DNA from: Colwellia sp.
GTDB taxonomy: Bacteria; Pseudomonadota; Gammaproteobacteria; Enterobacterales; Alteromonadaceae
Assembly: GCF_013214175.1 (NCBI RefSeq)
Contig: NZ_JABSPA010000001.1
Span: 336,409 to 400,408, forward strand
Direction of reading: 5' to 3'
Length of the DNA: 64,000 nucleotides
Shown: positions 18,497 through 28,449 of the stretch, in pieces
Layout: every line of letters starts with the position of its first letter
Numbering within the stretch: the first letter of the stretch is position 1
Program-made: the position numbers and the translations under genes
The notes under the pieces: generated by a model
Database searches by the model: none
What the model was told of the DNA's origin: nothing
What the model saw: the letters and a program-made list of their open reading frames with translations, nothing else

Positions 18497-19504
18497 TTAT
18501 AGTCGCTCAAGTACCGCTTGAGTAAAGTCGGTAGTACCATGAGTACCGCCTAAATCACCTGTTGTTCTATCACCCGAGGCAATAACATCAGTGATAGCGG
18601 CTCTAATTTTCTCAGCTTTATCACCCATCTCTAAGTATTCAAGCATTTGAATTGCTGCTAAGATCACCGACGTTGGGTTGGCTAAGTTTTTACCGGCAAT
18701 ATCAGGAGCACTACCATGTACCGCTTCAAAAATTGCACAGTCTTCACCGATATTAGCGCCAGGTGCCATACCAAGACCGCCCACTAAACCTGCACATAAA
18801 TCCGATAAAATATCGCCAAATAGGTTCGTTGTTACTATGACATCAAACTGCTCAGGATTCATCACCAATTGCATACAGCAATTATCGACAATCATTTCCG
18901 TTGATTCAATATCAGGGTAACGCTGAGCAACTTCTCGGGCAACCTTTAAAAATAAGCCTGAAGTTGATTTTAAAATGTTTGCTTTATGAACCGCAGTGAC
19001 CTTCTTACGACCTTCTTTACGAGCAGTTTCATAAGCAAAGGTTAATATTTTTTCAGCACCATCACGGGTAATGATACTCATCGCTTGCGCTTCATTACCG
19101 TCGTCGGAGGTGATTTGGCCAACACCTGAGTACATACCTTGGGTATTTTCACGCACGGTTAGAATATCAATATTTTCATAACGTGCTTTAGTGCCTTTAA
19201 ATGACAATACCGGACGAAGGTTTGCGTATAATTTAAATTGTTTACGCAAGGTTACATTGATTGAAGTAAAACCTTCGCCAACGGGGGTCGTTAACGGCCC
19301 TTTTAAGGTAACCTTATTTTTTTCTATTAGCTTAATTGTCTCTTCTGGTATTAATTCACCATGCTTTTCTAAGGCAGTTAAGCCAGCATCTGCGAATTCA
19401 TATTCAAAATTACAACCTGCTTTATCTAATATTTTAATAGTGGCATCGATAATGCTCGGACCGATACCGTCGCCAGGAATTACCGTGATGGTTTTTTTAG
19501 TCAT
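18497..19504 (-). CDS. NAD-type isocitrate dehydrogenase (IDH3-like)
   Basis: 335 residues, homologous to isocitrate and isopropylmalate dehydrogenases. The segments NVTLRKQFKLYANLRPV, ENTQGMYSG, HKANILK and NLFGDILSDLCAGLVGGLG follow the mitochondrial IDH3 subunits more closely than LeuB or the NADP enzyme Icd. The likely reaction is oxidative decarboxylation of isocitrate with NAD. A GTG at 19513 gives a longer frame, but the ATG at 19504 has the better SD (AAGGTGA, 5 nt spacing). No leuACD genes are nearby. Homoisocitrate or isopropylmalate as substrate cannot be excluded from sequence alone. Confidence 0.85.
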   Translation of the reverse strand: MTKKTITVIPGDGIGPSIIDATIKILDKAGCNFEYEFADAGLTALEKHGELIPEETIKLIEKNKVTLKGPLTTPVGEGFTSINVTLRKQFKLYANLRPVLSFKGTKARYENIDILTVRENTQGMYSGVGQITSDDGNEAQAMSIITRDGAEKILTFAYETARKEGRKKVTAVHKANILKSTSGLFLKVAREVAQRYPDIESTEMIVDNCCMQLVMNPEQFDVIVTTNLFGDILSDLCAGLVGGLGMAPGANIGEDCAIFEAVHGSAPDIAGKNLANPTSVILAAIQMLEYLEMGDKAEKIRAAITDVIASGDRTTGDLGGTHGTTDFTQAVLERL

Positions 19505-19727
19505 TAAGTTCACCTTGTCATCATATTTTGAAAGAAGTTATTTGAAATAATACGTCGCCTACTTATTTTTACTTAACAACGACATATATTTAATTAAATG
19601 CATAATACATAGCTGAGGGAAATTCACTCAGTTAAAATCGAGGAACTAAGTGGTCCGCTCAGTGCGTAATTGGGCGTTTTATATCATGGAAATGCTATGT
19701 ATGCGAGCTTGAATGTTTTTATTGTTA

Positions 19728-19755
19728 CCTGCAAAAGAGTAGGGTCTTTTGCAGG
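19728..19755. other. Strong hairpin upstream of the isocitrate dehydrogenase gene
   Basis: A perfect 11-bp inverted repeat (CCTGCAAAAGA/TCTTTTGCAGG) with a 6-nt loop lies in the 306-bp gap between the DUF3192 gene and the dehydrogenase gene, both on the minus strand. It lacks a T run directly after the stem, so it is a weak terminator candidate for the DUF3192 gene or a leader structure. Nothing else is evident in this gap. Confidence 0.4.
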
Positions 19756-19810
19756 ACTAACAAGTTAACTAATGATAGTAGAGGGTTACTAAGTCAGTAT
19801 CAATTTGACT

Positions 19811-20236
19811 TTAGTCTATAATGGGTAGGTTGTTACCTATACTAAGGTGGTTTTTAATGATACCCCATTGCTCAGGGTAATTATCACCTAAACCAATTTC
19901 TTTGAGAATACCGTTAACAAAGAGCAAGAAGGTGCATTCATCTTGTGTGGTAATGCCATCAGATTTTACATGCTGAGTACGGTAAAACATTACTTGATAG
20001 CTAACTTCATCAACAGTTCTTGCCTCGGTAATATCAGGGCTACCTAACTGAGTTAATGCTTGTTCAAAAGTGAATTGCTCCAATTTAACCTTAGCAATGA
20101 ATTGACGGTTATACGCCTCTCGGTCATCCCACTTCATTTTATCCGGACTGTCATCGTAAAAAGTGACAACAAGAGCGACAAATATGCCATAGACTGCTAG
20201 CGCAAGTAAAATTCGGCCGATTACTTTTTTATTCAT
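19811..20236 (-). CDS. DUF3192 family membrane-anchored protein
   Basis: 141 residues. One N-terminal transmembrane helix (about 5-25) is followed by an exported domain. The motif with YRTQ..K.DG.TT.DECT...F.NG.L.E.G.G..Y is the DUF3192 core. A second family member, a lipoprotein, lies at 28450-28842. A longer frame extends to 20281, but it runs into xni; I use the ATG at 20236, where the hydrophobic N terminus begins. The fold resembles small outer-membrane assembly-type (BamE-like) domains, which is a guess from size and pattern. Confidence 0.8.
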   Translation of the reverse strand: MNKKVIGRILLALAVYGIFVALVVTFYDDSPDKMKWDDREAYNRQFIAKVKLEQFTFEQALTQLGSPDITEARTVDEVSYQVMFYRTQHVKSDGITTQDECTFLLFVNGILKEIGLGDNYPEQWGIIKNHLSIGNNLPIID

Positions 20237-20255
20237 AGTTTTTATCTTTCTGCAT

Positions 20256-21128
20256 TTAGTTTCTATCGCCATTAATGGCAATTATATTATCATTAATTCC
20301 GGGGATAGGTGAAGACGTAGTTAAGCGGATATCTTTTAAATTAAAACCTAAAGGGATATCTTGTTTTAACGTTAGTAGTTTTCTGGCTAAATCCATTTGC
20401 TCAGTGCTATTTATTAACTTCTCTTTAAGTGATGGCTTAAGGTCTGTGGCGTTAAGTGTGGCCTTTAATGAACCATATTGGTTAAGTAATTTAGCCGCAT
20501 TAACTTGGCCAATACCGCTTACGCCTTCAATTTTATTGGTGTTATCTCCCGTTAACGTCCAAAAATCTATCAGCTGCGAAGACTTAACATTAAATTTACT
20601 TTGCACGTGTTCCTCATCTAAGTAACGGCGATTAAAGTAATCATAAAGGTAAATGTTAGGGCTAAGTAGAGACAGGAAGCCTTTGTCTGTGGAAATTATA
20701 GTTACCTTTTGTCCATGAAATGCCATCTTTACCGCTAAGGTAGCAATAAGATCATCCGCTTCATCTTCATCAGAGGTTAGTGAATCGACACCTTGCTCCA
20801 TAAAAGCGTCTTGAATACTTGTCAGTTTCTGCGCAAGGTGCTCCGGCATTTTTTTTCGGCCTTTTTTATAACCGTCGAAAAGCTGGTAACGCCAGCATGG
20901 CTGTTGACTATCAAAAACAGCTAGCGCATGACTTGGCTCATGCTGGTTGATAATCTTAACCAAGGCATTTACACAGTTTTTTTGCGTGTTAAAGAGTACC
21001 TGCTCTTGTGTGCTAGTTGATAATTCATCGCCGTGTTGCTGTTTTATTTGCATAAAGGGACGCTCTTGAACGGCGTACACACGACGAATTAAATTTAGCG
21101 CATCAATAAGTATTAAGTGAGCGGCCAA
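20256..21128 (-). CDS. xni: Flap endonuclease Xni (ExoIX)
   Basis: 290 residues. A stand-alone homologue of the 5'-nuclease domain of DNA polymerase I. The acidic cluster SDEDEADDLIATLA and STDKGF are present, and a helix-hairpin-helix GVSGIGQVNAAKLLNQYGSL binds DNA (about 205-224). By family knowledge Xni lacks some metal ligands of Pol I and acts as a structure-specific flap endonuclease. The start is a TTG (21126-21128) directly after the ppnN stop, so expression probably depends on ppnN translation. It is somewhat longer than E. coli Xni (251). Confidence 0.92.
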   Translation of the reverse strand: MAAHLILIDALNLIRRVYAVQERPFMQIKQQHGDELSTSTQEQVLFNTQKNCVNALVKIINQHEPSHALAVFDSQQPCWRYQLFDGYKKGRKKMPEHLAQKLTSIQDAFMEQGVDSLTSDEDEADDLIATLAVKMAFHGQKVTIISTDKGFLSLLSPNIYLYDYFNRRYLDEEHVQSKFNVKSSQLIDFWTLTGDNTNKIEGVSGIGQVNAAKLLNQYGSLKATLNATDLKPSLKEKLINSTEQMDLARKLLTLKQDIPLGFNLKDIRLTTSSPIPGINDNIIAINGDRN

Positions 21129-21130
21129 TG

Positions 21131-22477
21131 TTAAGCCTCAATCACTTTATAACAGGGAATATATTCACTGCCAGGCAATTTCATCCGCTGTTGCCTTACA
21201 AAAGAGGCAAGTAGCTTATCCATTAATGCCATTATTTTTTTATCCCCTGATATTTCAAAAGGGCCAAATTCTCGGATGGCTTTGATGCCACCTGACTTTA
21301 CGTTACCTGCCACTATACCAGAAAAAGCACGGCGTAGATTAGCCGCTAGCTCAGCCGTAGAAAGTTCATGGCTAATGGTTAGGTTTGCCATGTTTTCATG
21401 GGTTGGCTCAAAGGGGTGTTGAAAGTCCTCGGCTATCAAAAGTGACCAGTTGAAGTGATAAGCATCACCGGTTTTTTTTCTGTGGGCAAGGACCTTATCT
21501 AGGCCGCCTTTCATCACTTGCGCAACTTTAACTGCATCATCAACCACTATTTGATACAAGGATTGTGCTTTTTCACCTAAGGTAGCACCAATAAAAGTGT
21601 CTATTTCGTTAAAGTACTCAATGGCACTTGCCGGACCGGTCAGGATAATCGGTAATTGTTGCTCAGCATTTTCTTCGTTAAGCATAATTCCTAAAATATA
21701 GAGTAACTCTTCGGCAGTCCCTGCGCCGCCAGGAAAAATAATTATGCCATGTGACATACGCACAAAGGCTTCTAAACGTTTTTCAATATCCGGCATAATG
21801 ACCAATTCATTCACTATGGCGTTTGGCGGCTCAGCAGCAATAATACTTGGCTCGGTTAAGCCAATATAGCGGCCTTCTTTATTACGTTGCTTAGCATGAC
21901 CAATAGTAGCGCCTTTCATTGGGCCCTTCATGGCTCCAGGGCCACAACCAGTGCATATATTAAAGCCGCGTAAACCTAGTTGGTAACCGACAGCTTTAGT
22001 ATATTTATACTCATTGTGTTTGATTGAGTGACCGCCCCAGCAGGTCACTAAATTAGGCTCAGTCTCGGGTAGGATAGCATTGGCATTTCTTAGGATATCG
22101 AAAGTTGCATCAGTAATAGCTTCTGACGATTTTGGCATTGCTCTGTAACGGCTATGAAGGAAGAGGATGTCGCGTAATACCGCTGAAAGATGTTCTCTAA
22201 TACCTCTAATAATTTTATCATCGACAAAGGCATGCATGGGTGGATTCTTTAAATCAATTTTTACACCGCGTTCTCGCCTTAATACCTGTATTTCAAAGGT
22301 AAGGTATTTTTGATATATCTCTTCGGCATCATCAGTATTTGAGCCAGCGTTAAGTACGGCGAGAGAGCAATTTCGGTAAAGTGTATATAAAGGGCTACTA
22401 ACAGATTGCTGCAGTTGATCTACTTCGGCTTGTGATAGCAAGTTCATATTACCAACAGGGTTAATTTGAGTATGCAT
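21131..22477 (-). CDS. ppnN: Nucleotide 5'-monophosphate nucleosidase PpnN (YgdH)
   Basis: 448 residues, the usual length. Hydrolyses purine and pyrimidine nucleoside monophosphates to base and ribose 5-phosphate; in E. coli it is a (p)ppGpp target. The central LOG-like domain carries the [10 protein letters not shown] motif, with [14 protein letters not shown] and [13 protein letters not shown]. Flanking N-terminal (1-140) and C-terminal (350-448) regions match the long YgdH form. It is upstream of xni with 2 bp between; in E. coli the same two genes are near neighbours. Confidence 0.95.
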   Translation of the reverse strand: MHTQINPVGNMNLLSQAEVDQLQQSVSSPLYTLYRNCSLAVLNAGSNTDDAEEIYQKYLTFEIQVLRRERGVKIDLKNPPMHAFVDDKIIRGIREHLSAVLRDILFLHSRYRAMPKSSEAITDATFDILRNANAILPETEPNLVTCWGGHSIKHNEYKYTKAVGYQLGLRGFNICTGCGPGAMKGPMKGATIGHAKQRNKEGRYIGLTEPSIIAAEPPNAIVNELVIMPDIEKRLEAFVRMSHGIIIFPGGAGTAEELLYILGIMLNEENAEQQLPIILTGPASAIEYFNEIDTFIGATLGEKAQSLYQIVVDDAVKVAQVMKGGLDKVLAHRKKTGDAYHFNWSLLIAEDFQHPFEPTHENMANLTISHELSTAELAANLRRAFSGIVAGNVKSGGIKAIREFGPFEISGDKKIMALMDKLLASFVRQQRMKLPGSEYIPCYKVIEA

Positions 22478-22571
22478 AACTCACTCCTTTTATGCTGATT
22501 ATCAATTATTATGAAAATAGCGCTGTTTTTTGAGGTGTTAAAAGCGGTACTTAAGTCACTATTTTTCTTAG

Positions 22572-24182
22572 TTACTTAACGTAAATAACTTGGTTTTTGC
22601 CTTGTTTTTTTGCTTTATACATTGCTTGGTCGGCACGTTCAAAAGCAATATGGATGTTATCATCCGGTTTTATATGGGTCGCACCAATTGAAAGGGTAAT
22701 ACTTACCTTATTATTTTTAAACTTAAAAGGTAGCCGAGCTATGTATTTATTCAGCGCATTTAGCTCTAGGGTTAAGGCTTTCTCTTGGGTTTTAGAATAA
22801 ATTAAGACGAACTCTTCACCACCATAGCGGCCAACAAAAACCCCTTTACTGACATTTTTCACAATGGTATTCGCAATGACTTGCAGCGTTTTATCGCCAG
22901 CCGTATGACCATAGGTGTCATTAATCTTTTTAAAGTCATCAATATCAAGTACGACTAGCGCTAACTGGAACGGCTTATGATGAAAACGTACCATTGCTTT
23001 AGCAAAGTAATCATCAAAGGCCGCTCGGTTTGCCAATTTTGTCAGCGCATCGAGCATGCTTTTTCTTTGCTGCGCTATCAGTTTTTCTTCGAATATTCTG
23101 CTTTGCGCTTCTAGTTGATCAACTTTTGCAGACATATCATTAAGTTTATCTGCTAATTCTTGGTGACTTTGTTGCTCAAACTTTGATTTTTGCTCCAATG
23201 TACTGGCGATAAACTGTAGCTTTTCATTTATATCTTCTTTAACTTGATTTAATGATAATGCTTTTTCTACTGTGCCCGTCATATCAATCAATTGGCTTTG
23301 TAATTTCTGATTGATTTTTTCATTGGTTTTTTGAGATTTTTTTTGCGTAACTATCGTTTCTTTTACTGCGCTTTGCACCGTTGTTAGTGTCGCACTTAAA
23401 TTTGTTAAAAAATTCTTAGCACTATTGTGTTCATCTTTAAAGTCGGCAACTATGACATCAAATATATCGATAAGGTGATTGAGTACTTCATCAGTGGACT
23501 TATCAGTCATTAGCTTTTTCTTAATCACTAATAACTCATTGGTATGTACTTTTGATAGTGGCAAAGAGCTAAGTGATGCCGATATTTTTTCAAGAATACT
23601 GGCGTCAAAAATAGCGACTTCATTTTCATTAGCTAACTGAGCAACTGGTGATGTTAGCTGAGACGCCGGTAAAAGGCCTTGCATAGGTAAACCGTTTTTG
23701 GCTTTTAGCGCGTGATCATAAAAAGCTAATAATTGACTTAGTAAAGGAATATATTGGATTAAGGCGTCTTTACTTTGTTTTGTTTTGGTTAACAACGCCC
23801 GCAGATCTCTGCGTAAATCACCGGGTAGTCCATTGATCTTCTGTAAATTCTCACCTGCTAGGTTAAATTGTTCATGCATATGAGAAATATTTTTCTCATT
23901 GGTTACGCTGTGTTGCTGTAATAATTTACTTATAACAGCAATCTTAGCTTCTATATCGCTAATGGGAGCCGATTTGGTGAATAACGTTCTTAACTGAGCT
24001 AAGCGGTTGTCTAATTCAAGATCAACACCTTTGGAAACGAGGGATAGTTTAGCAATGAATTGAATGAGCAGACTTGATTGCAGATTAAAATCTTCTTCTA
24101 GTAAACTTCGAGACTCGATTGCGGAATCAAGCTTTCTTTTTAATGCAACTAGTTGCTTTTTTGCAACAGAACTGTCATTCAT
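22572..24182 (-). CDS. Diguanylate cyclase (GGDEF domain, coiled-coil N terminus)
   Basis: 536 residues. The C-terminal GGDEF domain (about 370-536) has an intact active site GGEEF (454-458) and so should make cyclic di-GMP. The inhibitory I-site RxxD that usually precedes it is absent (SKGV at that position), so product inhibition by that route is unlikely. Residues 1-370 are soluble, largely helical and partly coiled-coil, with no recognised sensor domain or membrane segment; the trigger is unknown. It stands 94 bp upstream of ppnN on the same strand. Confidence 0.92.
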   Translation of the reverse strand: MNDSSVAKKQLVALKRKLDSAIESRSLLEEDFNLQSSLLIQFIAKLSLVSKGVDLELDNRLAQLRTLFTKSAPISDIEAKIAVISKLLQQHSVTNEKNISHMHEQFNLAGENLQKINGLPGDLRRDLRALLTKTKQSKDALIQYIPLLSQLLAFYDHALKAKNGLPMQGLLPASQLTSPVAQLANENEVAIFDASILEKISASLSSLPLSKVHTNELLVIKKKLMTDKSTDEVLNHLIDIFDVIVADFKDEHNSAKNFLTNLSATLTTVQSAVKETIVTQKKSQKTNEKINQKLQSQLIDMTGTVEKALSLNQVKEDINEKLQFIASTLEQKSKFEQQSHQELADKLNDMSAKVDQLEAQSRIFEEKLIAQQRKSMLDALTKLANRAAFDDYFAKAMVRFHHKPFQLALVVLDIDDFKKINDTYGHTAGDKTLQVIANTIVKNVSKGVFVGRYGGEEFVLIYSKTQEKALTLELNALNKYIARLPFKFKNNKVSITLSIGATHIKPDDNIHIAFERADQAMYKAKKQGKNQVIYVK

Positions 24183-24437
24183 AAAACCGATTCATCCTAA
24201 AGTCGAGTGAGGTCTAGTAGTAAGTAATTTACTTTGTTTATTGTTTCGCCATTTAAATAGTTTAAGGCGTGTACTTTGCTCTTAGTATAAGACAATTTAT
24301 ACCATAAAAACGTTATTTATCAATCTGGATGTGAAAAAAAGCAACTTTTATTACTTGATGTTAACTTTTAATAGCATTGAGTATTTCTTCGTTGTTAAAA
24401 TAACTAAATCTTAAGACAGTCACTTTGTCTACCAATA

Positions 24438-26270
24438 ATGAGAGAACTTACTTGCGTGTTTAACTATAAAATCAAATTAATAATAGCAATATCTTTATTT
24501 TTTGCACAACTAATATCTGCTTATGCGAGCGTAAAAGTTAGCATTAACATAGATCAACCTGAGCATCATCTAGCGAAAGTAGCACTTCAATTCGACAAAA
24601 GTAATATAGAACAGGTCGATTTTTATTTACCTACGTGGCGAACCGGACGATATCAGACGCTAAACCTAGCGAATGGCATTCGTGATTTTAATGCTACAGA
24701 TAGCCAAGGTAATGTACTTAGCTGGCGTAAAATTGATAAACATACTTGGCAAGTTAGTGGCACCAAAAATAAAAAAGTGCATTTAACTTATCAAGTTTAT
24801 GCCAATGAACTAGCAAAGAGAACTCGTCACATTGATGATAGTCATGCCTTTTTAGACAGCTCTGCCGTGGTTATGTACAGTGAAGCCAGTCGAGATTTAG
24901 AACATACAGTCCAGCTTTTGGTACCTAAATTGTGGCGCAGTTTCTCTGGCCTTGAAGCAGGTGATAATAGTCATCAGTTTATTGCCAGTAACTATGACCA
25001 ATTAATTGACTCACCCATTGAAACTGGTATTAACGAGCACCACAAATTTCGTGTTGATAATCGACTATATGAATTGGTTATCTGGGGGCAAGGTAATTAT
25101 GACAGTGCTAAAATGGTAGAAGACTTACAAGTTTTAGTAAAACAAAGTAAGCATATTTGGCAAGACTACCCTTTTAAGCGTTATGTATTTATGGTGCATG
25201 CAACCAGCGGTGCTCGCGGCGCAACAGAGCATGTTAATTCAACTATTATTCAACGTTCACGTTTCAAATTTTCGACCCGTAAAGATTACCTCAGCTTTAT
25301 TGCCGTTGCTGCCCATGAGTTTGTTCATACTTGGAATGTAAAGCAGTACCGTCCTCAAGGTATTGTGCCTTATGATTATCAGCAAGAAAACTATTCTAAC
25401 TTGTTATGGCTGGTAGAGGGCTCAACCAGCTATTTACAATACCAACTGCTTTTACGCGGTAACTTGATGACGACAGATGAGTTTTTTACTGCACTGGCTA
25501 AACGCATTACTGCACATATGCACAAACCTGGAAAAACTAGCCAAAGCGTGGCGCAGGCAAGTTTTGATGCTTGGATTAGCGAGGGAGGCGATTACGGAAA
25601 TAATCATAGTGTAAATATTTATGCTGAGGGATTTTTAGCTTCTTGGTTACTCGATTTTGATATTCTAACTAAAACTGATTTAAGCAAAAGTTATCGTAAT
25701 GTGCATAACCAGTTATACCAACAACATCGCTTACCACAAAGTTATGAAGAAACTGATGTACTCACTATATTAAAACAAATTACGGCTAGCGATTATCAAG
25801 TTTGGTGGCAAGACAATATTCACGGCACAGCTAATATTGACTTCAGCCCACTACTGGCTCAAGCCGGTCTTGAAATGAGTTATGCTAAAAGTAGCGACGA
25901 TAAGTCGAGTAAACAAAGTAAAGTATGGACTGGTCTTAAAACTAAACAAGGTACTCATGGTTTAGTCATTTCTGCGGTAGAGAAGGATAGTCCGGCATGG
26001 CATGCGGGCTTAACTACAGAGGATGTTATTGTCGCTGTAGATGGTTTGCGCATGGTAGAAAAAGATCTGGTAAATCGTTTAACAGATTTTAAAGCGGAGC
26101 AAAGCATTGAAATCACTTATTTCCGCCGAGATAAATTAGCAACGGCTACGATAAAACTAGGTAGCATTGCTAAAAACAAGTTAAAAATAATTCCGATGAA
26201 GAAAGCCACTAATAAGCAAAAGGCCTTTTTCAAAGCATGGACAGGAATTGACTTTCCAGAAAAAAAATAA
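24438..26270 (+). CDS. M61 family metallopeptidase with PDZ domain
   Basis: 610 residues. An N-terminal hydrophobic signal (about 12-31, ending SAYA) exports it. The zinc motif is H293-E-F-V-H297 in AAHEFVHTWNVKQYRP, with the third ligand E327 in LVEGSTSYLQ. The N-terminal beta domain and this motif identify the glycyl-aminopeptidase family M61. A PDZ domain occupies about 505-585 (GLVISAVEKDSPAWHAGL). Probable role: periplasmic aminopeptidase that favours Gly or Ala at the N terminus, from family knowledge. A strong terminator follows. Confidence 0.93.
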   Translation: MRELTCVFNYKIKLIIAISLFFAQLISAYASVKVSINIDQPEHHLAKVALQFDKSNIEQVDFYLPTWRTGRYQTLNLANGIRDFNATDSQGNVLSWRKIDKHTWQVSGTKNKKVHLTYQVYANELAKRTRHIDDSHAFLDSSAVVMYSEASRDLEHTVQLLVPKLWRSFSGLEAGDNSHQFIASNYDQLIDSPIETGINEHHKFRVDNRLYELVIWGQGNYDSAKMVEDLQVLVKQSKHIWQDYPFKRYVFMVHATSGARGATEHVNSTIIQRSRFKFSTRKDYLSFIAVAAHEFVHTWNVKQYRPQGIVPYDYQQENYSNLLWLVEGSTSYLQYQLLLRGNLMTTDEFFTALAKRITAHMHKPGKTSQSVAQASFDAWISEGGDYGNNHSVNIYAEGFLASWLLDFDILTKTDLSKSYRNVHNQLYQQHRLPQSYEETDVLTILKQITASDYQVWWQDNIHGTANIDFSPLLAQAGLEMSYAKSSDDKSSKQSKVWTGLKTKQGTHGLVISAVEKDSPAWHAGLTTEDVIVAVDGLRMVEKDLVNRLTDFKAEQSIEITYFRRDKLATATIKLGSIAKNKLKIIPMKKATNKQKAFFKAWTGIDFPEKK

Positions 26271-26283
26271 CAATAAACAGAGC

Positions 26284-26325
26284 AAGCGTTAAAGTGATAA
26301 AATCATTTCACTTTAACGCTTTTTT
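26284..26325 (+). terminator. Terminator of the M61 peptidase gene
   Basis: A 14-bp stem (AAGCGTTAAAGTGA/TCACTTTAACGCTT), 10-nt loop and T run. It lies between convergent genes and ends 32 bp before queF. Confidence 0.85.
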
Positions 26326-26356
26326 CAGCAGGGATGTCGAAAGGCAGGTATAAATG

Positions 26357-27217
26357 CTACTGACGCAAGGTTCTGGCAAAAGGAGCTTGTTCAATATGAC
26401 TACTTCTAAACGGGTTGATGTCTAAACCTCCACGTCGAGTGTAGCGTGCAAATACGGTTAGCTCTTCAAGTTGACAATATTGTTGTAAGTCACAGTATAT
26501 TCTTTCGACACATTGCTCATGAAATTCATTATGTTGGCGAAAGGAGATCAAATACTTTAACAGCGTTGCATGATCTATCGCTTTACCACGATAGTGAATA
26601 TAAATACTTGCCCAATCAGGCTGATTGGTAATTAAACAATTTGATTTTAATAAATGACTCACTAAATGCTCCTCAATTTGAGCACCCTCTTCTTTATTCT
26701 GTGCTTGAGCCAGCAGTTGAGCATCATATTGATAGCTATCGATACTGATATCTTCACCATCGATACAAAAGCTATTATCTAAGTTTTTAGCAATCGCTAA
26801 AGCGGGACAGTGATCGACACCAAATAAACTTACTTTCGCTGGTGAGCCAGAAATTTTTGATAGATCTTTCGTTAATACTTGTTCTACTTCTTTAATGCTG
26901 GCAAAGCGCGTTTGATTAAAGCTATTTAAATACAGTTTAAAAGACTTTGATTCAACAATATTGTCACTGGTACAAGCGAAGCGAAACTCAGCAACAGCTA
27001 CTACCGGCTTACCTTTCTCATTGAGCCATGAAAGTTCATAGCCATACCAAACATCTTCGCCAACAAAGGGTAAATTGTTTGATTCAAGCGCTAAGTCATC
27101 TCTATTTAAACTTCTAGGTACTCCTTGCAGCAATTCTGCGGTATATTCGCTGCAATATTCTGTACTTTTACCCAGTGTTAACTTGCTTAGTTCTGTCGCA
27201 TTTTGATAATTGGCCAT
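26357..27217 (-). CDS. queF: NADPH-dependent 7-cyano-7-deazaguanine reductase
   Basis: 286 residues, the long two-domain (YqcD) type. Reduces preQ0 to preQ1 in queuosine synthesis. The QueF motif E89-S-K-S-F-K-L-Y is present, and the catalytic pair is C194 in LKSNCLITNQPDW with D201. It is divergent from syd with the start codons 55 bp apart, the same gene pair as in E. coli. Confidence 0.96.
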   Translation of the reverse strand: MANYQNATELSKLTLGKSTEYCSEYTAELLQGVPRSLNRDDLALESNNLPFVGEDVWYGYELSWLNEKGKPVVAVAEFRFACTSDNIVESKSFKLYLNSFNQTRFASIKEVEQVLTKDLSKISGSPAKVSLFGVDHCPALAIAKNLDNSFCIDGEDISIDSYQYDAQLLAQAQNKEEGAQIEEHLVSHLLKSNCLITNQPDWASIYIHYRGKAIDHATLLKYLISFRQHNEFHEQCVERIYCDLQQYCQLEELTVFARYTRRGGLDINPFRSSHIEQAPFARTLRQ

Positions 27218-27272
27218 AAATTTTTTCAGTAGTGAGCTAGTATCTTGCTATTTTAAAGGATCTTTTCTTTAT

Positions 27273-27884
27273 ATGACATCTACAAATAAAATTTTAGTGC
27301 AATCACTTTTAAACTTTAGTGAAGACTTTAGTCAACAGCACATAGAGCAACTTGGACACTTACCTACGAGGGAGCATGATGAACAGTGGCTATCTCCTTG
27401 TGAGGTCGGTCCACATGACGACAGTCACCATTATTGGCAACCCATTGCCATGAAAGATGAGCCTGCAACAGGTCAAAGTGCTGAAACTCTCTCTTTTAAC
27501 AATGTTGAGTCGGCATTAGATCTGACACTGCATCAGGATATTAAGACCTATTTCACTACTATTTTCAGTGGTGATATAGAAGCCGTGTGTGAGGAAGGAG
27601 AGTTGTCACTTCTTTTTGCTTGGAATAGGGAAGATTTTGACCGATTACAGGAAAATATCATTGGTCATATTTTAATGAAGCAAAGATTAAAGCAAGCGGA
27701 AACCGTTTTCTTTGCTGTTACCGATGAAGAAGATATGATTATATCTGTTGATAATAGTAATGGCGAAGTTTGGGTGGAACGTGTTGGCTGTAAACCACAT
27801 AAAAAACTCAGTGATTCATTAGCCAGCTTTATCGCTCAATTAACACCAAAGAGTTTAGTTAATGAGCAGCAATTAAATAACTAA
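27273..27884 (+). CDS. syd: SecY-interacting protein Syd
   Basis: 203 residues. Syd binds SecY at the cytoplasmic face and is thought to check translocon assembly. It aligns with E. coli Syd over SPCEVGPHDDSHHYWQP, TYFTTIFSGDIEA and ENIIGHILMKQRLK. An in-frame ATG lies further upstream (27210), but the ATG at 27273 matches the E. coli N terminus and has AAAGGA 12 nt upstream. In E. coli this locus also lies near csrB, as it does here. Confidence 0.93.
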   Translation: MTSTNKILVQSLLNFSEDFSQQHIEQLGHLPTREHDEQWLSPCEVGPHDDSHHYWQPIAMKDEPATGQSAETLSFNNVESALDLTLHQDIKTYFTTIFSGDIEAVCEEGELSLLFAWNREDFDRLQENIIGHILMKQRLKQAETVFFAVTDEEDMIISVDNSNGEVWVERVGCKPHKKLSDSLASFIAQLTPKSLVNEQQLNN

Positions 27885-27888
27885 AAGC

Positions 27889-28257
27889 TTATCTCTTTTG
27901 ATTAAGTTGCTCAGTTAAGTTTAGTATGAGAATTTTTACTTCTGCTAAGTCATTTTTCATCTCTGTTAACTCTTGCGCCAACGACTGTTGAATCATCTTC
28001 TTTATTGCACCATTTTTAAGAAGAGAGTCGATTAGGGCAGAGGTATCGTTTGTCGATAACGCTTGATTAACTTGCTGCTTCTTATCATTAATTGGCGTAA
28101 TAAAGTCGGGTTGGTGCTGCCAGTTTTTTAAGGTGGTTATTAAAGTGGCTAATGGCACAGTTTGACTCAGCTTTGCTTTTACTAATGCCACGGTTGGCTT
28201 TTTCCCTGCATTGGCAAGCTGATTGGCACAGGTTAAAATTTCATCGATAATTGTCAT
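27889..28257 (-). CDS. Hypothetical protein with KfrA-like N terminus
   Basis: 122 residues. The N-terminal half (IDEILTCANQLANAGKKPTVALVKAKL) has the pattern of the KfrA/plasmid replication-region DNA-binding helix-turn-helix. The C-terminal 45 residues form a probable coiled coil (LAQELTEMKNDLAEVKILILNLTEQLNQ). A small DNA-binding or nucleoid-associated protein is possible. The stop codon lies 2 bp from the syd stop, convergent. Confidence 0.65.
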   Translation of the reverse strand: MTIIDEILTCANQLANAGKKPTVALVKAKLSQTVPLATLITTLKNWQHQPDFITPINDKKQQVNQALSTNDTSALIDSLLKNGAIKKMIQQSLAQELTEMKNDLAEVKILILNLTEQLNQKR

Positions 28258-28449
28258 TTTACTTACTGATTAAAAATAATTAATTAATTTAACTATATTT
28301 TAGCCAATATAACTAAAAATGTCTTTAACTTCATGAGGTTGTTTTTTAAAATTAATTAAATTCAACGACTTAGGTTGTTGGCTTGTTTTTTGCTGTTATT
28401 AGTAAAGAAGAATTATAACTATTACATTATACCTCTAGGGAATATAAAC

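Noticed and set aside
20237-20281. Longer start for the DUF3192 gene at 20281
   Set aside because: The added residues overlap the xni coding end, are polar, and precede the natural hydrophobic N terminus.
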